A stretch of 64,000 nt of DNA from Phytophthora sp. 'mugwort' (GCA_033558025.1 JAUCEF010000004.1:1860001-1924000), one strand, 5' to 3'. Counted from the first letter of the stretch, positions 22,501 through 34,553 are shown. Numbers and translations are program-made. The notes: generated by a model not told the origin, from the sequence alone.

Positions 22501-22933
22501 GCGAAGCATTTATAATGGAAGTTACTGTTGTTCCCCACCTTGCGCGATGTTCACGCTAGTTGGAGGCACGAGCATGGGGTGTTAATTCTCCTTTGGAGAG
22601 TGCACACTGCTATTGTCTTTGACGCTACGTGGCGCCTATGTAATGACATCTACTTTCATGAAACAGAAGCACAGCAATCAAGCGTACCAAGCTTGGTCAG
22701 CTCGTTTGGGCGACATTGTCAATTTATCTACCAGTACTCAACAGAGTTGGGCATTGAGGGAGATACAGTTGTCTCTATCCTCCAACGTCTGGGATTTGAC
22801 GCTCCCATGACGTTGAACGTACCTCCCCCTGAGCATCGAATATGGATCCCGCGTCCAGAGTCCAGTAATTATCCTATCTACGTAGCTAGCAGACCGAGAA
22901 GTCCTATAACCAGTAAATCAATTCTTTTCTATC
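19591..22933 (+). pseudogene. LINE reverse transcriptase pseudogene, copy 2
   Basis: Linker 19591-19824, RT N-terminal block 20230-20451, RT core 20519-21025 (protein identical to copy 1, FADD intact), C-terminal Cys/His-like region 21951-22559, last frame 22528-23067. The final frame is not broken here (gcattgaggg), so it runs 179 codons through the insertion junction into the downstream gene remnant in a non-gene frame. Confidence 0.87.
19833..19972. repeat. 140-bp hairpin inside LINE copy 2
   Basis: Same inverted repeat as in copy 1, with one further mismatch in the right arm (gcaaaacgg). Confidence 0.9.
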
Positions 22934-22991
22934 TCGGTACGGCGGTGGGTGTGGTCTGGGCATTCCTTTCGGTGGTCTATACTATTGCTAG
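22934..22991 (+). pseudogene. 3' remnant of plus-strand Gly/Trp-rich gene after LINE copy 2
   Basis: The last 19 codons to the TAG stop. The junction reads tcggtac, matching the left duplication rather than the intact gene (tctgtac); copies 3 and 4 do the same. Confidence 0.85.
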
Positions 22992-24031
22992 ATGGATTCA
23001 AGTAACCTCGGATTGCCTCAAATGGCTAGCAGCTTACATTGTCGCCGAGGGTAGATCGACGTCGTAGGGTTAGCTTGCTATACATGCTTCCTTTCGTTAT
23101 GAAGTTCTGAATTTGGTTTTCGGTGGTCAATGACTAGCTAAAACAAGAAACTTATCGGGAATGATGCTACTAGCTCATGAGGCCAACGAAGTTTTGTTGA
23201 TCCTCTTTCCGTGGAACTTAATTGACAATTACAGCCGACGTTTGTGATGTATCATGTTCCTTGCTTTATTCAAAACAAACAACTGTTTTTGTTTCTCGTT
23301 CTGATGATAGTGTGTAGACCGCATGATCAAGACACTATTGAGCATATTAAACTCCCGAATTATCGGCGGCAAGTACTACGTCCTTGACCCGTAGACTATT
23401 TGCGTCCTATACTGTACCTTAGACGTTTTGGGCGAAAAATTGTCTTAAATCAGTTTTCATTTGGGTTATTAAAGTCACACCACGCGACTTTCAAGAGCGC
23501 TGTGCTTGCGAGCTCGTGTGTAGAGGTCTACTAAACTGCATAAGAGTTTTGCTCTAATGCCTCATCAGAACAACAAAAGAGTTTCGTCAGCAGAGTAAAC
23601 CTGCCGAAATGCTGTTCCATCCATAAACGTTACTTTTAATTGCGGCACCAGGTAGCGGTATTCTAGATGGTTGTTTTGCCTGTTCACCTCGGGAAGAACG
23701 AGTTCTAGTTCCTCATCTTGCTCTACTACTACTACTACTAGGTCGACCTCACCCCCATTACAGCGACTCCCGCACCTCAACTAACACGTGTACAAACATT
23801 GTGGTGATGCTTCAAAAAGGTCAAACATCCTAAAAATGGCCCGAAATCCCTATTGGACCAGAATTACAAAAATGTGCGCATAAGCAGACACAACTTAACC
23901 TGCATTCGAAATACTGGTGCATGTTCAGCCCTAACTAGTGATATCACACGATAACGGAAGTCGAGGAAGTTGGAATTGATTCAAGTTTGGAAAGCAATGG
24001 TCGATCGACCCGTGCGCTCCGTCACCAGCGA

Positions 24032-24286
24032 TTACCAGCCGTAGCCAATGCCGCCGAAGCCACCCCAGCGTCCCCATGGTCCCCATCCGTAGCCTCCCCA
24101 TCCCGGGAAACCCTTGTGCCACCACTCCTTCTTGCCGTTCTCGGCGTCCGCGCTCTCCTTGTCGACAGGAACAGCAAAGCTGGGCGTGTCAGCCGCTGCG
24201 AGAGCTCTCAGTGCAGACGGACCGGCAGCGGTAGCGACGCCGGCACCAGCGACGAGGGCGGTGACGACGAAAGTAGTGAGCTTCAT
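24032..24286 (-). CDS. Small secreted Gly/Trp-rich protein (84 aa), unit 9
   Basis: Majority protein form. The penultimate Gly codon is GGC as in unit 2, which also follows a LINE unit. Confidence 0.8.
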   Translation of the reverse strand: MKLTTFVVTALVAGAGVATAAGPSALRALAAADTPSFAVPVDKESADAENGKKEWWHKGFPGWGGYGWGPWGRWGGFGGIGYGW

Positions 24287-24589
24287 GTTCGTTGCGGAAA
24301 CTGTGCGAAGTGAGGCAAGTTGGTTTGTGTGAACTGGTGACACAATGGTTCGTTCAGAGCTGGTTTTGATGGAACCTCTTCTTCGTCTTCTCCAAGACGG
24401 CGTCAATCTTGAGGATTGATTGAGTGCCGCCAACTCGAACATTTATGTAGTGCAAGAAAAGTCCTCGATTTCGCGGGTATTTGTTCGCTTGGATGAAAGA
24501 TTTAACTTCCCTTGGAGGTGGAATCTTAGAACAGCCACAACTCCATTTGTTGCCAACATAACAAGTCGAGAACCCCCACCATCACAGCC

Positions 24590-25036
24590 ATGAAGTTCAG
24601 CGTCTTCCTCGTCGCCATGATGGCCATTCTCGGTACTGTCGCCGCTGCTGACCAACCTGTCGTCAAGACTCCGACCGAAGCTCTCGAAAAGGTTCAAGCG
24701 TCTGCGTTACCCGACGGTGTCACGCTGATTGGAACTGCAGAGAAGATCGACCCTCCTGCTGGAGCTGCTACGACCATCGCGAAGGAAGCCCACAAGGACG
24801 ACGACAAGGAGCAGCTCGGTTTGGGCCTTGGCGGATGGGGACTCGGCGGTTGGGGACTCGGAGGCTGGGGTGGCTGGGGCGGTTGGGGTGGCTTTGGCCC
24901 CTACCGCTTCGGCTTCTTGCACGGCGGCTACCCTGGCTGGGCGTATCCGTTGGGTTACTGGAACCTGTTCGGCGCTGGTCTGTACGGCGGTGGGTGTGGT
25001 CTGGGCATTCCTTTCGGTGGTCTATACTATTGCTAG
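24590..25036 (+). CDS. Secreted Gly/Trp-rich protein (148 aa), unit 9
   Basis: Protein identical to unit 2. Short leader and GCG at Ala39. Confidence 0.85.
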   Translation: MKFSVFLVAMMAILGTVAAADQPVVKTPTEALEKVQASALPDGVTLIGTAEKIDPPAGAATTIAKEAHKDDDKEQLGLGLGGWGLGGWGLGGWGGWGGWGGFGPYRFGFLHGGYPGWAYPLGYWNLFGAGLYGGGCGLGIPFGGLYYC

Positions 25037-26075
25037 ATGGATTCAAGTAACCTCGGATTACCTCAAATGGCTAGCAGCTTACATTGTCGCCGAGGGTAGA
25101 TCGACGTCGTAGGGTTAGCTTGCTATACATGCTTCCTTTCGTTATGAAGTTCTGAATTTGGTTTTCGGTGGTCAATGACTAGCTAAAACAAGAAACTTAT
25201 CGGGAATGATGCTACTAGCTCATGAGGCCAACGAAGTTTTGTTGATCCTCTTTCCGTGGAACTTAATTGACAATTACAGCCGACGTTTGTGATGTATCAT
25301 GTTCCTTGCTTTATTCAAAACAAACAACTGTTTTTGTTTCTCGTTCTGATGATAGTGTGTAGACCGCATGATCAAGACACTATTGAGCATATTAAACTCC
25401 CGAATTATCGGCGGCAAGTACTACGTCCTTGACCCGTAGACTATTTGCGTCCTATACTGTACCTTAGACGTTTTGGGCGAAAAATTGTCTTAAATCAGTT
25501 TTCATTTGGGTTATTAAAGTCACACCACGCGACTTTCACGAGCGCTGTGCTTGCGAGCTCGTGTGTGGAGGTCTACTAAACTGCATAAGAGCTTTGCTCT
25601 AATGCCTCATCAGAACAACAAAAGCGTTTCGTCAGCAGAGTAAACCTGCCGAAATGCTGTTCCATCCATAAACGTTACTTTTAATTGCGGCACCAGGTAG
25701 CGGTATTTTCTAGGTGGTTGTTTTACCTGTTCACCTCGGGAAGAACGAGTTCTAGTTCCTCATCTTGCTCTACTACTACTACTAGGTCGACCTCAACCCC
25801 ATTACAGCGACTCCCGCACCTCAACTAACACGTGTACAAACATTGTGGTGATGCTTCAAAAAGGTCAAACATCCTAAAAATGGCCCGAAATCCCTATTGG
25901 ACCAGAATTACAAAAATGTGCGCATAAGCAGACACAACTTAACCTGCATTCGAAATACTGGTGCATGTTCAGCCCTAACTAGTGATATCACACGATAACG
26001 GAAGTCGAGGAAGTTGGAATTGATTCAAGTTTGGAAAGCAATGGTCGATCGACCCGTGCGCTCCGTCACCAGCGA

Positions 26076-26330
26076 TTACCATCCGTAGCCAATGCCGCCG
26101 AAGCCACCCCAGCGTCCCCATGGTCCCCATCCGTAGCCTCCCCATCCCGGGAAACCCTTGTGCCACCACTCCTTCTTGCCGTTCTCGGCGTCCGCGCTCT
26201 CCTTGTCGACAGGAACAGCAAAGCTGGGCGTGTCAGCCGCTGCGAGAGCTCTCAGTGCAGACGGACCGGCAGCGGTAGCGACGCCGGCACCAGCGACGAG
26301 GGCGGTGACGACGAAAGTAGTGAGCTTCAT
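26076..26330 (-). CDS. Small secreted Gly/Trp-rich protein (84 aa), unit 10
   Basis: Majority protein form with the GGA penultimate Gly codon, matching units 4-7. Confidence 0.8.
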   Translation of the reverse strand: MKLTTFVVTALVAGAGVATAAGPSALRALAAADTPSFAVPVDKESADAENGKKEWWHKGFPGWGGYGWGPWGRWGGFGGIGYGW

Positions 26331-26636
26331 GTTCGTTGCGGAAACTGTGCGAAGTGAGGCAAGTTGGTTTGTGTGAACTGGTGACACAATGGTTCGTTCA
26401 GAGCTGGTTTTGATGGAACCTCTTCTTCGTCTTCTCCAAGACGGCGTCAATCTTGAGGATTGATTGAGTGCCGCCAACTCGAACATTTATGTAGTGCAAG
26501 AAAAGTCCTCGATTTCGCGGGTATTTGTTCGCTTGGATGAAAGATTTAACTTCCCTTGGAGGTGGAATCTTAGAACAGCCACAACTCCATTTGTTGCCAA
26601 CATAACAAGTCGAGAATCAACACCACCATCACAGCC

Positions 26637-27083
26637 ATGAAGTTCAGCGTCTTCCTCGTCGCCATGATGGCCATTCTCGGTACTGTCGCCGCTGCTGACC
26701 AACCTGTCGTCAAGACTCCGACCGAAGCTCTCGAAAAGGTTCAAGCGTCTGCATTACCCGACGGTGTCACGCTGATTGGAACTGCAGAGAAGATCGACCC
26801 TCCTGCTGGAGCTGCTACGACCATCGCGAAGGAAGCCCACAAGGACGACGACAAGGAGCAGCTCGGTTTGGGCCTTGGCGGATGGGGACTCGGCGGTTGG
26901 GGACTCGGAGGCTGGGGTGGCTGGGGCGGTTGGGGTGGCTTTGGCCCCTACCGCTTCGGCTTCTTGCACGGCGGCTACCCTGGCTGGGCGTATCCGTTGG
27001 GTTACTGGAACCTGTTCGGCGCTGGTCTGTACGGCGGTGGGTGTGGTCTGGGCATTCCTTTCGGTGGTCTATACTATTGCTAG
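26637..27083 (+). CDS. Secreted Gly/Trp-rich protein (148 aa), unit 10
   Basis: Protein identical to unit 2. Long leader and GCA at Ala39. Confidence 0.85.
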   Translation: MKFSVFLVAMMAILGTVAAADQPVVKTPTEALEKVQASALPDGVTLIGTAEKIDPPAGAATTIAKEAHKDDDKEQLGLGLGGWGLGGWGLGGWGGWGGWGGFGPYRFGFLHGGYPGWAYPLGYWNLFGAGLYGGGCGLGIPFGGLYYC

Positions 27084-27936
27084 ATGGATTCAAGTAACCT
27101 CGGATTACCTCAAATGGCTAGCAGCTTACATTGTCGCCGAGAGTAGATCGACGTCGTAGGGTTAGCTTGCTATACATGCTTCCTTTCGTTATGAAGTTCT
27201 GAATTTGGTTTTCGGTGGTCAATGACTAGCTAAAACAAGAAACTTATCGGGAATGATGCTACTAGCTCATGAGGCCAACGAAGTTTTGTTGATCCTCTTT
27301 CCGTGGAACTTAATTGACAATTACAGCCGACGTTTGTGATGTATCATGTTCCTTGCTTTATTCAAAACAAACAACTGTTTTTGTTTTTCGTTCTGATGAT
27401 AGTGTGTAGACCGCATGATCAAGACACTATTGAGCATATTAAACTCCCGAATTATCGGCGGCAAGTACTACGTCCTTGACCCGTAGACTATTTGCGTCCT
27501 ATACTGTACCTTAGACGTTTTGGGCGAAAAATTGTCTTAAATCAGTTTTCATTTGGGTTATTAAAGTCACACCACGCGACTTTCACGAGCGCTGTGCTTG
27601 CGAGCTCGTATGTGAAGGTCTACTAAACTGCATAAGAGCTTTGCTCTAATGCCTCATCAGAACAACAAAAAAGTTTCGTCAGCAGAGTAAACCTGCCGAA
27701 ATGCTGTTCCATCCATAAACGTTACTTTTAATTGCGGCACCAGGTAGCGGTATTTTCTAGATGGTTGTTTTGCCTGTTCACCTCGGGAAGAACGAGTTCT
27801 AGTTCCTCATCTTGATCTACTACTACTGCTACTAGGTCTGTCTGGCGCTGGTCGGTACGGCGGCGGGTGATAATAAAAAAAATCGTTTTTGCTAGCTACC
27901 GCTAAACACGAACCCTAACCGTCCCTTCGTGAACAA

Positions 27937-28757
27937 TGGCATCGATGGCACATTCTTGGCCGCAAGTTCACTATCAAGCGCCAACTACCCTTCATCGACA
28001 AGTTCTACCTGGACATTTCAGGCATTCGTACGTCTGAAGTGGCTAACCAGCTCTTCATGGGACTGTCAGCGATTGGAGCACGACCATTGTTTTGGACACC
28101 ACGTGATGTCAGTATGGAGGCTCAGGTGGCCATGCCAACGTGGCGCTTCTACTTCGGCCAAGAAATGCCCCCCCTCGTGTTTGAAAGTGCGTGGATTCGT
28201 GACAAACCAATTAGCGTATGGTGGACACTTTTGTTCGACGCGAGGAAAACGCTCTGTTGCGCCACTCGAGCGAGCTACTGGCTTTAGGCAGTCGCCGTAT
28301 GCAATAGTGCTTCCCTCTGAAAGTGACCGTCTTCACCATAAGCAACGCGACACTGCGCAAGCTGTAGACAACCCCATCAACTCAACCCATGATGATCATA
28401 TCAATGTGGCCACGCCAGATCGACACCCAGTCGCGCCAAGCGATTTTCCTACGTCTGCGACGCAAGAGCTGCCCCCCCCCCCCATGGCATATCTCGCCAA
28501 GCATCCGTTCGTTCGAGAATGCAGACACCTTAGGCGGCTGGTTGACATCCTCTTCAGGACCCGTTTTACACGACCACGGTTCTCAATTGACAATTGAAGA
28601 ACAATCGGACATGGAAATGGAATCTGCTCCAAGCGATGAAGACGTGGATATGCTGCATCATCCTGAATCAGGATTTAAGCGAAGCGAGTCGTCTCTCGCA
28701 GATGCAAACCCTTTTGCACCCCTCGATACGATGGAATGCAGCTTTGAAACCTTTTAA
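27937..28757 (+). pseudogene. LINE ORF1-like remnant, copy 3
   Basis: C7 and C12 tracts as in copy 2. A private Asn-to-Ser change near the end of the acidic part (MECSFETF) and gttccgg after it mark this copy. Confidence 0.5.
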
Positions 28758-29107
28758 CCGGAAGTTCCGGAGGGTATGCGTCTGGTGTCCTCATCACTCC
28801 TCAGTTGGTTCGCACTAGCACGGCCCCTGAACCTCAAGAGCCGCTGCCGACTAAAAGACGCGCAACGGACCTCAACAAGCGTTCGAGCGCAAACCTCAAA
28901 CCGGACGAAGAAATCCTGGCCTCGGCACAGTAGACTTGTCTAGAATCTCATGAGGACCGCCTCATTCAAAACGTACAACACATAGGCCCCGCTAAGAAGC
29001 TCTTGCATGAGTCCAAGAACATGGATCAGGTGGTCCAATCCATTCCCGCGATGCCAATTGCGTGGTCAACTGCGTTTTAGTGTGATCTGGCTTCAGAAGG
29101 CAACGAC

Positions 29108-32100
29108 ATGAAGGACATTGCTGATCGAATCCTGGGATTGTCTGGAAATCTTGGAAGCAAAAACTCAAAGGCTCTGAAGAAATATCAGAAAATTATGAAA
29201 AATGGAGCTGCATCTGAATTAGCACTCGCTCGTCAACAACTTGAAGAGTGTACAGTGGTCGTCGCCCGTGATGATGCTGATGAACAAGCTGAAATCGATT
29301 TATACTTTGCCAGACAACGGTACACTGAGTGTAAAAACTAATGGTAAAAAAAATGACGAACTCCGTTCTGTTGTCGTCACTGTCTGCTCAAACCCAGCTG
29401 CATTCCGAAACTTTTTTTCAAGCTTTTTTTTCGGAATGGAGTTGGGTTTGAGCAGGCAGTGACGACAGCAAAACGGAGCTCGTCATTTTCTTTCGCGCAG
29501 CACGCTACAAACTTCGTCATACTCTGTTTGATTCGATTAATAGGCTGATGGTACCGTGTCTAGCGATCCAACTGACATTTAATCAGGGTTTCCAGGATCA
29601 CTGGGGCAAGAGTTTTGGTGACACGCGGTATACCGAAGGAAATCCGAACTTGATGAAGCTGCGCAGCATCGCTTGCTAGACTCGATTGACCGCAAGCTCA
29701 ATTTGGAGCCAAGAACAGTTTAGATAATGAGCAAACGGTTGATGAATTGGCTGCGTCAATGCGGACGATGCGGTCGTACTCAGCACCAGGTCCTGATGGT
29801 TTTATAGCGGCATTTTACCAAGTGGATCCGAAAGTATCTGGTGAAATTTTGCTCATAGTTTTTCGTTACCAAATGAATTGTTGCCGCATCAGCGCCATTC
29901 TTCTGTGGCACTTTTGTCCAAGAAAGGAAATCGTGCGGACCCGGGTAATTTCCGACCAATTACGTTGATCCCCGTGGAAATCAAAGTGCTGTCTCGGTTG
30001 TTAGCATATCGACTGAAACTTTCATTGCTACATTAGTGCATCCTGACCAGAAAGGTTTTATACCAGGACGGTCAATCCATCATCAAGTAATATTGGTGCG
30101 CGATCTTCAGCATTTAATTAGTAGTCGTGGTGGTAAAGCGGTTGCGGCTGTTCTTGATTTTGCGAAAGCATACGATCGTGTCAACCGTGGTTACTTGTTC
30201 AAGGTGATGGAGCGACAAGGTTTCGGATCAAATTTCCTTGCTTGGATTCGACTACTCTGCAATGGTTCAATGTGCTCTCTGATGATCAATGGATGGGCGC
30301 TTGATCCACTAGCGCCATCTCGGGGCGTTAAGCATGGGGACCCTTTGTCACCATACCTATTTGCACTATCACTCGAACCGCTAGGAAATTTACTACGAGC
30401 CAGAAGAGAGCTGGGCGTTGTGATTGATGCGTCTTTATCGATTCCCGTAGCTTTCTTTGCTGATGATACTCCGTTGTTTTCTCGAGATGTTTTCCACCTC
30501 GGAGAACAACTACAACTTGTTGATTGTTATTTGCTGGATTAGGGAGCAATTCTCAATCATTCGAAAAGTGTCGTCATGAGCCTTAACAATCATCGGGCGA
30601 CTCCAACATTGGAGCCGCTCCATTCGCTGCAAGCAGGAGATATTGTCAAGTATCTTGGTATTCCGTTTGGAAATTTTGAGACATCAACACAATATGCAAC
30701 TCCGCTGGACAAGAAGCTCATGACTAGCCTTCGTTTGTTGGAAAGGTAGAGCGCGTACACTGATGGGGCGTCGGCTAATTTTCCAAGCGGTCATTCTGTC
30801 CATGGTTTGGTACTTCACGACAAGGATGAATATACCGGTCCGGTTCATTAGTGGTGGCAAAGTGTCGTGACTAGGTACATATTGTATAACCGCGTTGGCC
30901 CTGGAGGAGTTAGTATTTGTTCGGAAAGATCTGGCTACCCAGCCGCGAGAGGCTGACCGAATTGGGGTACAATAATTATGACCAGCATCCGTAGGCAGCG
31001 TTTTCTTCTTCTCCAACAACTCGCGCATGTGATGTATGGACACAACATGGATAACGCATTGGTAGAGTACCGATCTATTGCGGAACTATTACGACTTCGT
31101 TATGGAGTATTTGAACGTCCGTGGTCTAGTGATTTTTTGTTTCAAAACCCTCCCCGTCCGGCTGGATGGAGAGCAACTATGCTACCAACGTGGTGGCGTC
31201 AAATATTGAAGGATTGGAAACGACTCAAATGGCCAAGTAGGCCCTCCATTTGCTGCAGTAGGGTAAAAACGCTTCAGTATGCTTTGTTCAGCCCTATTTG
31301 GTGGAATACATCCCGTGAATTTCAAGTATGGCATACCCGAGGTTCGCCCTGGAAACCATTCGGGACAGGATCAAACAAGTTTAGACGCCTGTGCAGTGAA
31401 CTCGCTGCCATGCAAAAGTGGTGTCTTGCTGACTTCTTAGACGAAAATCATCATTGGCTGACAGCCTTTGTTTTCTTGTGGAATGTGTGCAACGAGCTAC
31501 AATCATTGCTTGGTCCATACATACAAACGTGATATTCTTCAACTGTATCGACAATTGAGTCAGATCTTTCACCGAGGGTTCCCACATCCTGAAGCTGGTG
31601 GAATGAGTGTTGCAACCCGTGATGTATCAGTACCTGTCTGTGGTGTGCTAGTTGGAAAAAGTGCACGCTTTTTCCCGAATCTTCGGATACAGGAATGGAA
31701 TACCCTTCTGGCACCTGCACAAACAATGGATACACATCCTATGTGTGAGCTTGGATGCCCCCAGCACGTACTTCACTCGACACTCACAAGCTTCATATCA
31801 CTCCGGCGTTGCATAATTCCAATCGTCCATGATGTGATGCTGCGGCTGTTCTTCGGTGACCCCATTATGGGATCCCAATTTTATTTCTCGAAGTCAACTG
31901 AACAATGCGTTCGTAATTCATGTTTATCGTTTGAAACGGTGGAACACTGCTTATTTCCTGCCCGGCTTTGCCCGAGTATGTGGAAATCGCTTTGGGACAC
32001 CGTGGAGCAAAGCTTTTGCGAAGCATTTATAATGGAAGTTACTGTTGTTCCCCACCTTGCGCGATGTTCACGCTAGTTGGAGGCACGAGCATGGGGTGTT

Positions 32101-32450
32101 AATTCTCCTTTGGAGAGTGCACACTGCTATTGTCTTTGACGCTACGTGGCGCCTATGTAATGACATCTACTTTCATGAAACAGAAGCACAGCAACCAAGC
32201 GTACCAAGCTTGGTCAGCTCGTTTGGGCGACATTGTCAATTTATCTACCAATACTCAACAGAGTTGGGCATTGAGGGAGATACAGTTGTCTCTATCCTCC
32301 AACGTCTGGGATTTGACGCTCCCATGACGTTGAACGTACCTCCCCCTGAGCATCGAATATGGATCCCGCGTCCAGAGTCCAGTAATTATCCTATCTACGT
32401 AGCTAGCAGACCGAGAAGTCCTATAACCAGTAAATCAATTCTTTTCTATC
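29108..32450 (+). pseudogene. LINE reverse transcriptase pseudogene, copy 3
   Basis: Linker 29108-29341, RT N-terminal block 29747-29968, RT core 30036-30542 (identical protein), C-terminal Cys/His-like region 31468-32076, last frame 32045-32584 unbroken through the junction. Confidence 0.87.
29350..29489. repeat. 140-bp hairpin inside LINE copy 3
   Basis: Same structure as in copy 2, with arms of 61 nt and an 18-nt loop. Confidence 0.9.
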
Positions 32451-32508
32451 TCGGTACGGCGGTGGGTGTGGTCTGGGCATTCCTTTCGGTGGTCTATACT
32501 ATTGCTAG
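32451..32508 (+). pseudogene. 3' remnant of plus-strand Gly/Trp-rich gene after LINE copy 3
   Basis: The last 19 codons to TAG; junction tcggtac as in copies 2 and 4. Confidence 0.85.
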
Positions 32509-33545
32509 ATGGATTCAAGTAACCTCGGATTACCTCAAATGGCTAGCAGCTTACATTGTCGCCGAGGGTAGATCGACGTCGTAGGGTTAGCTTGCTATAC
32601 ATGCTTCCTTTCGTTATGAAGTTCTGAATTTGGTTTTTGGTGGTCAATGACTAGCTAAAACAAGAAACTTATCGGGAATGATGCTACTAGCTCATGAGGC
32701 CAACGAAGTTTTGTTGATCCTCTTTCCGTGGAACTTAATTGACAATTACAGCCGACGTTTGTGATGTATCATGTTCCTTGCTTTATTCAAAACAAACAAC
32801 TGTTTTTGTTTCTCGTTCTGATGATAGTGTGTAGACCGCATGATCAAGACACTATTGAGCATATTAAACTCCCGAATATCGGCGGCAAGTACTACGTCCT
32901 TGACCCGTAGACTATTTGCGTCCTATACTGTACCTTAGACGTTTTGGGCGAAAAATTGTCTTAAATCAGTTTTCATTTGGGTTATTAAAGTCACACCACG
33001 CGACTTTCACGAGCGCTGTGCTTGCGAGCTCGTGTGTGAAGGTCTACTAAACTGCATAAGAGCTTTACTCTAATGCCTCATCAGAACAACAAAAGAGTTT
33101 CGTCAGCAGAGTAAACCTGCCGAAATGCTGTTCCATCCATAAACGTTACTTTTAATTGCGGCACCAGGTAGCGGTATTTTCTAGATGGTTGTTTTGCCTG
33201 TTCACCTCGGGAAGAACGAGTTCTAGTTCCTCATCTTGCTCTACTACTACTACTAGGTCGACCTCACCCCCATTACAGCGACTCCCGCACCTCAACTAAC
33301 ACGTGTACAAACATTGTGGTGATGCTTCAAAAAGGTCAAACATCCTAAAAATGGCCCGAAATCCCTATTGGACCAGAATTACAAAAATGTGCGCATAAGC
33401 AGACACAACTTAACCTGCATTCGAAATACTGGTGCATGTTCAGCCCTAACTAGTGATATCACACGATAACGGAATCGAGGAAGTTGGAATTGATTCAAGT
33501 TTGGAAAGCAATGGTCGATCGACCCGTGCACTCCGTCACCAGCGA

Positions 33546-33800
33546 TTACCAGCCGTAGCCAATGCCGCCGAAGCCACCCCAGCGTCCCCATGGTCCCCAT
33601 CCGTAGCCTCCCCATCCCGGGAAACCCTTGTGCCACCACTCCTTCTTGCCGTTCTCGGCGTCCGCGCTCTCCTTGTCGACAGGAACAGCAAAGCTGGGCG
33701 TGTCAGCCGCTGCGAGAGATCTCAGTGCAGACGGACCGGCAGCGGTAGCGACGCCGGCACCAGCGACGAGGGCGGTGACGACGAAAGTAGTGAGCTTCAT
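33546..33800 (-). CDS. Small secreted Gly/Trp-rich protein (84 aa), Ser28 form, unit 12
   Basis: Ala28 is replaced by Ser (LRSLAAAD), just after the signal peptide; shared with units 13 and 15 only. Otherwise the majority protein. Confidence 0.8.
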   Translation of the reverse strand: MKLTTFVVTALVAGAGVATAAGPSALRSLAAADTPSFAVPVDKESADAENGKKEWWHKGFPGWGGYGWGPWGRWGGFGGIGYGW

Positions 33801-34106
33801 GTTCGTTGCGGAAACTGTGCGAAGTGAGGCAAGTTGGTTTGTGTGAACTGGTGACACAATGGTTCGTTCAGAGCTGGTTTTGATGGAACCTCTTCTTCGT
33901 CTTCTCCAAGACGGCGTCAATCTTGAGGATTGATTGAGTGCCGCCAACTCGAACATTTATGTAGTGCAAGAAAAGTCCTCGATTTCGCGGGTATTTGTTC
34001 GCTTGGATGAAAGATTTAACTTCCCTTGGAGGTGGAATCTTAGAACAGCCACAACTCCATTTGTTGCCAACATAACAAGTCGAGAATCAACACCACCATC
34101 ACAGCC

Positions 34107-34553
34107 ATGAAATTCAGCGTCTTCCTCGTCGCCATGATGGCCATTCTCGGTACTGTCGCCGCTGCTGACCAACCTGTCGTCAAGACTCCGACCGAAGCTC
34201 TCGAAAAGGTTCAAGCGTCTGCGTTACCCGATGGTGTCACGCTGATTGGAACTGCAGAGAAGATCGACCCTCCTGCTGGAGCTGCTACGACCATCGCGAA
34301 GGAAGCCCACAAGGACGACGACAAGGAGCAGCTCGGTTTGGGCCTTGGCGGATGGGGACTCGGCGGTTGGGGACTCGGAGGCTGGGGTGGCTGGGGCGGT
34401 TGGGGTGGCTTTGGCCCCTACCGCTTCGGCTTCTTGCACGGCGGCTACCCTGGCTGGGCGTATCCGTTGGGTTACTGGAACCTGTTCGGCGCTGGTCTGT
34501 ACGGCGGTGGGTGTGGTCTGGGCATTCCTTTCGGTGGTCTATACTATTGCTAG
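34107..34553 (+). CDS. Secreted Gly/Trp-rich protein (148 aa), unit 12
   Basis: Protein identical to unit 2 despite silent changes: AAA for Lys2 and GAT for Asp42. Long leader. Confidence 0.85.
   Translation: MKFSVFLVAMMAILGTVAAADQPVVKTPTEALEKVQASALPDGVTLIGTAEKIDPPAGAATTIAKEAHKDDDKEQLGLGLGGWGLGGWGLGGWGGWGGWGGFGPYRFGFLHGGYPGWAYPLGYWNLFGAGLYGGGCGLGIPFGGLYYC

Larger units (their letters stand above)
18353..22933 (+). mobile_element. Degenerate LINE, copy 2
   Basis: A 4581-bp copy of the same dead element. The flanking duplication (18335-18352 and 22934-22951) differs at only one of 18 positions. Poly-C tracts are C7 (first) and C12 (second). It shares many private changes with copy 4 (GTGGAAGTC, CCGTCCAGCTGG, GATTGCCTC), so these two are close relatives through most of their length. 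The start codon seen before the thumb in copy 1 is ATT here. Confidence 0.87.
17704..23128. repeat. Tandem unit 8, type B (LINE-bearing)
   Basis: A 5425-bp unit. The left spacer up to about 18320 is shared with type A units and holds no gene. It has the cgtatgtgaagg/aaaaaag haplotype of the preceding unit 7. Confidence 0.93.
23129..25173. repeat. Tandem unit 9, type A
   Basis: A 2045-bp unit with an intact gene pair. In the spacer, gcggtattctag lacks two T present in the other units, and this opens a 71-codon minus-strand frame (23565-23780). Private change tcaagagcg. Confidence 0.95.
25174..27220. repeat. Tandem unit 10, type A
   Basis: A 2047-bp unit with an intact gene pair, upstream of LINE unit 11. 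The variants ctaggtgg, ttttacctg and gccgagagtag link it to unit 6. Confidence 0.95.
27870..32450 (+). mobile_element. Degenerate LINE, copy 3
   Basis: A 4581-bp copy. The flanking duplication is at 27852-27869 and 32451-32468 (one mismatch). Its 5' part is like copy 2 (C7 and C12 tracts). Its middle is like copies 1 and 6 (GACCAATTACG, GTGGAAATC), with a Gly-to-Glu change shared with copy 6. Its 3' junction is again like copies 2 and 4, so it looks mosaic. Confidence 0.87.
27221..32645. repeat. Tandem unit 11, type B (LINE-bearing)
   Basis: A 5425-bp unit with left spacer haplotype cgtatgtgaagg/aaaaaag, as in units 7 and 8. The spacer to about 27838 holds no gene. Confidence 0.93.
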
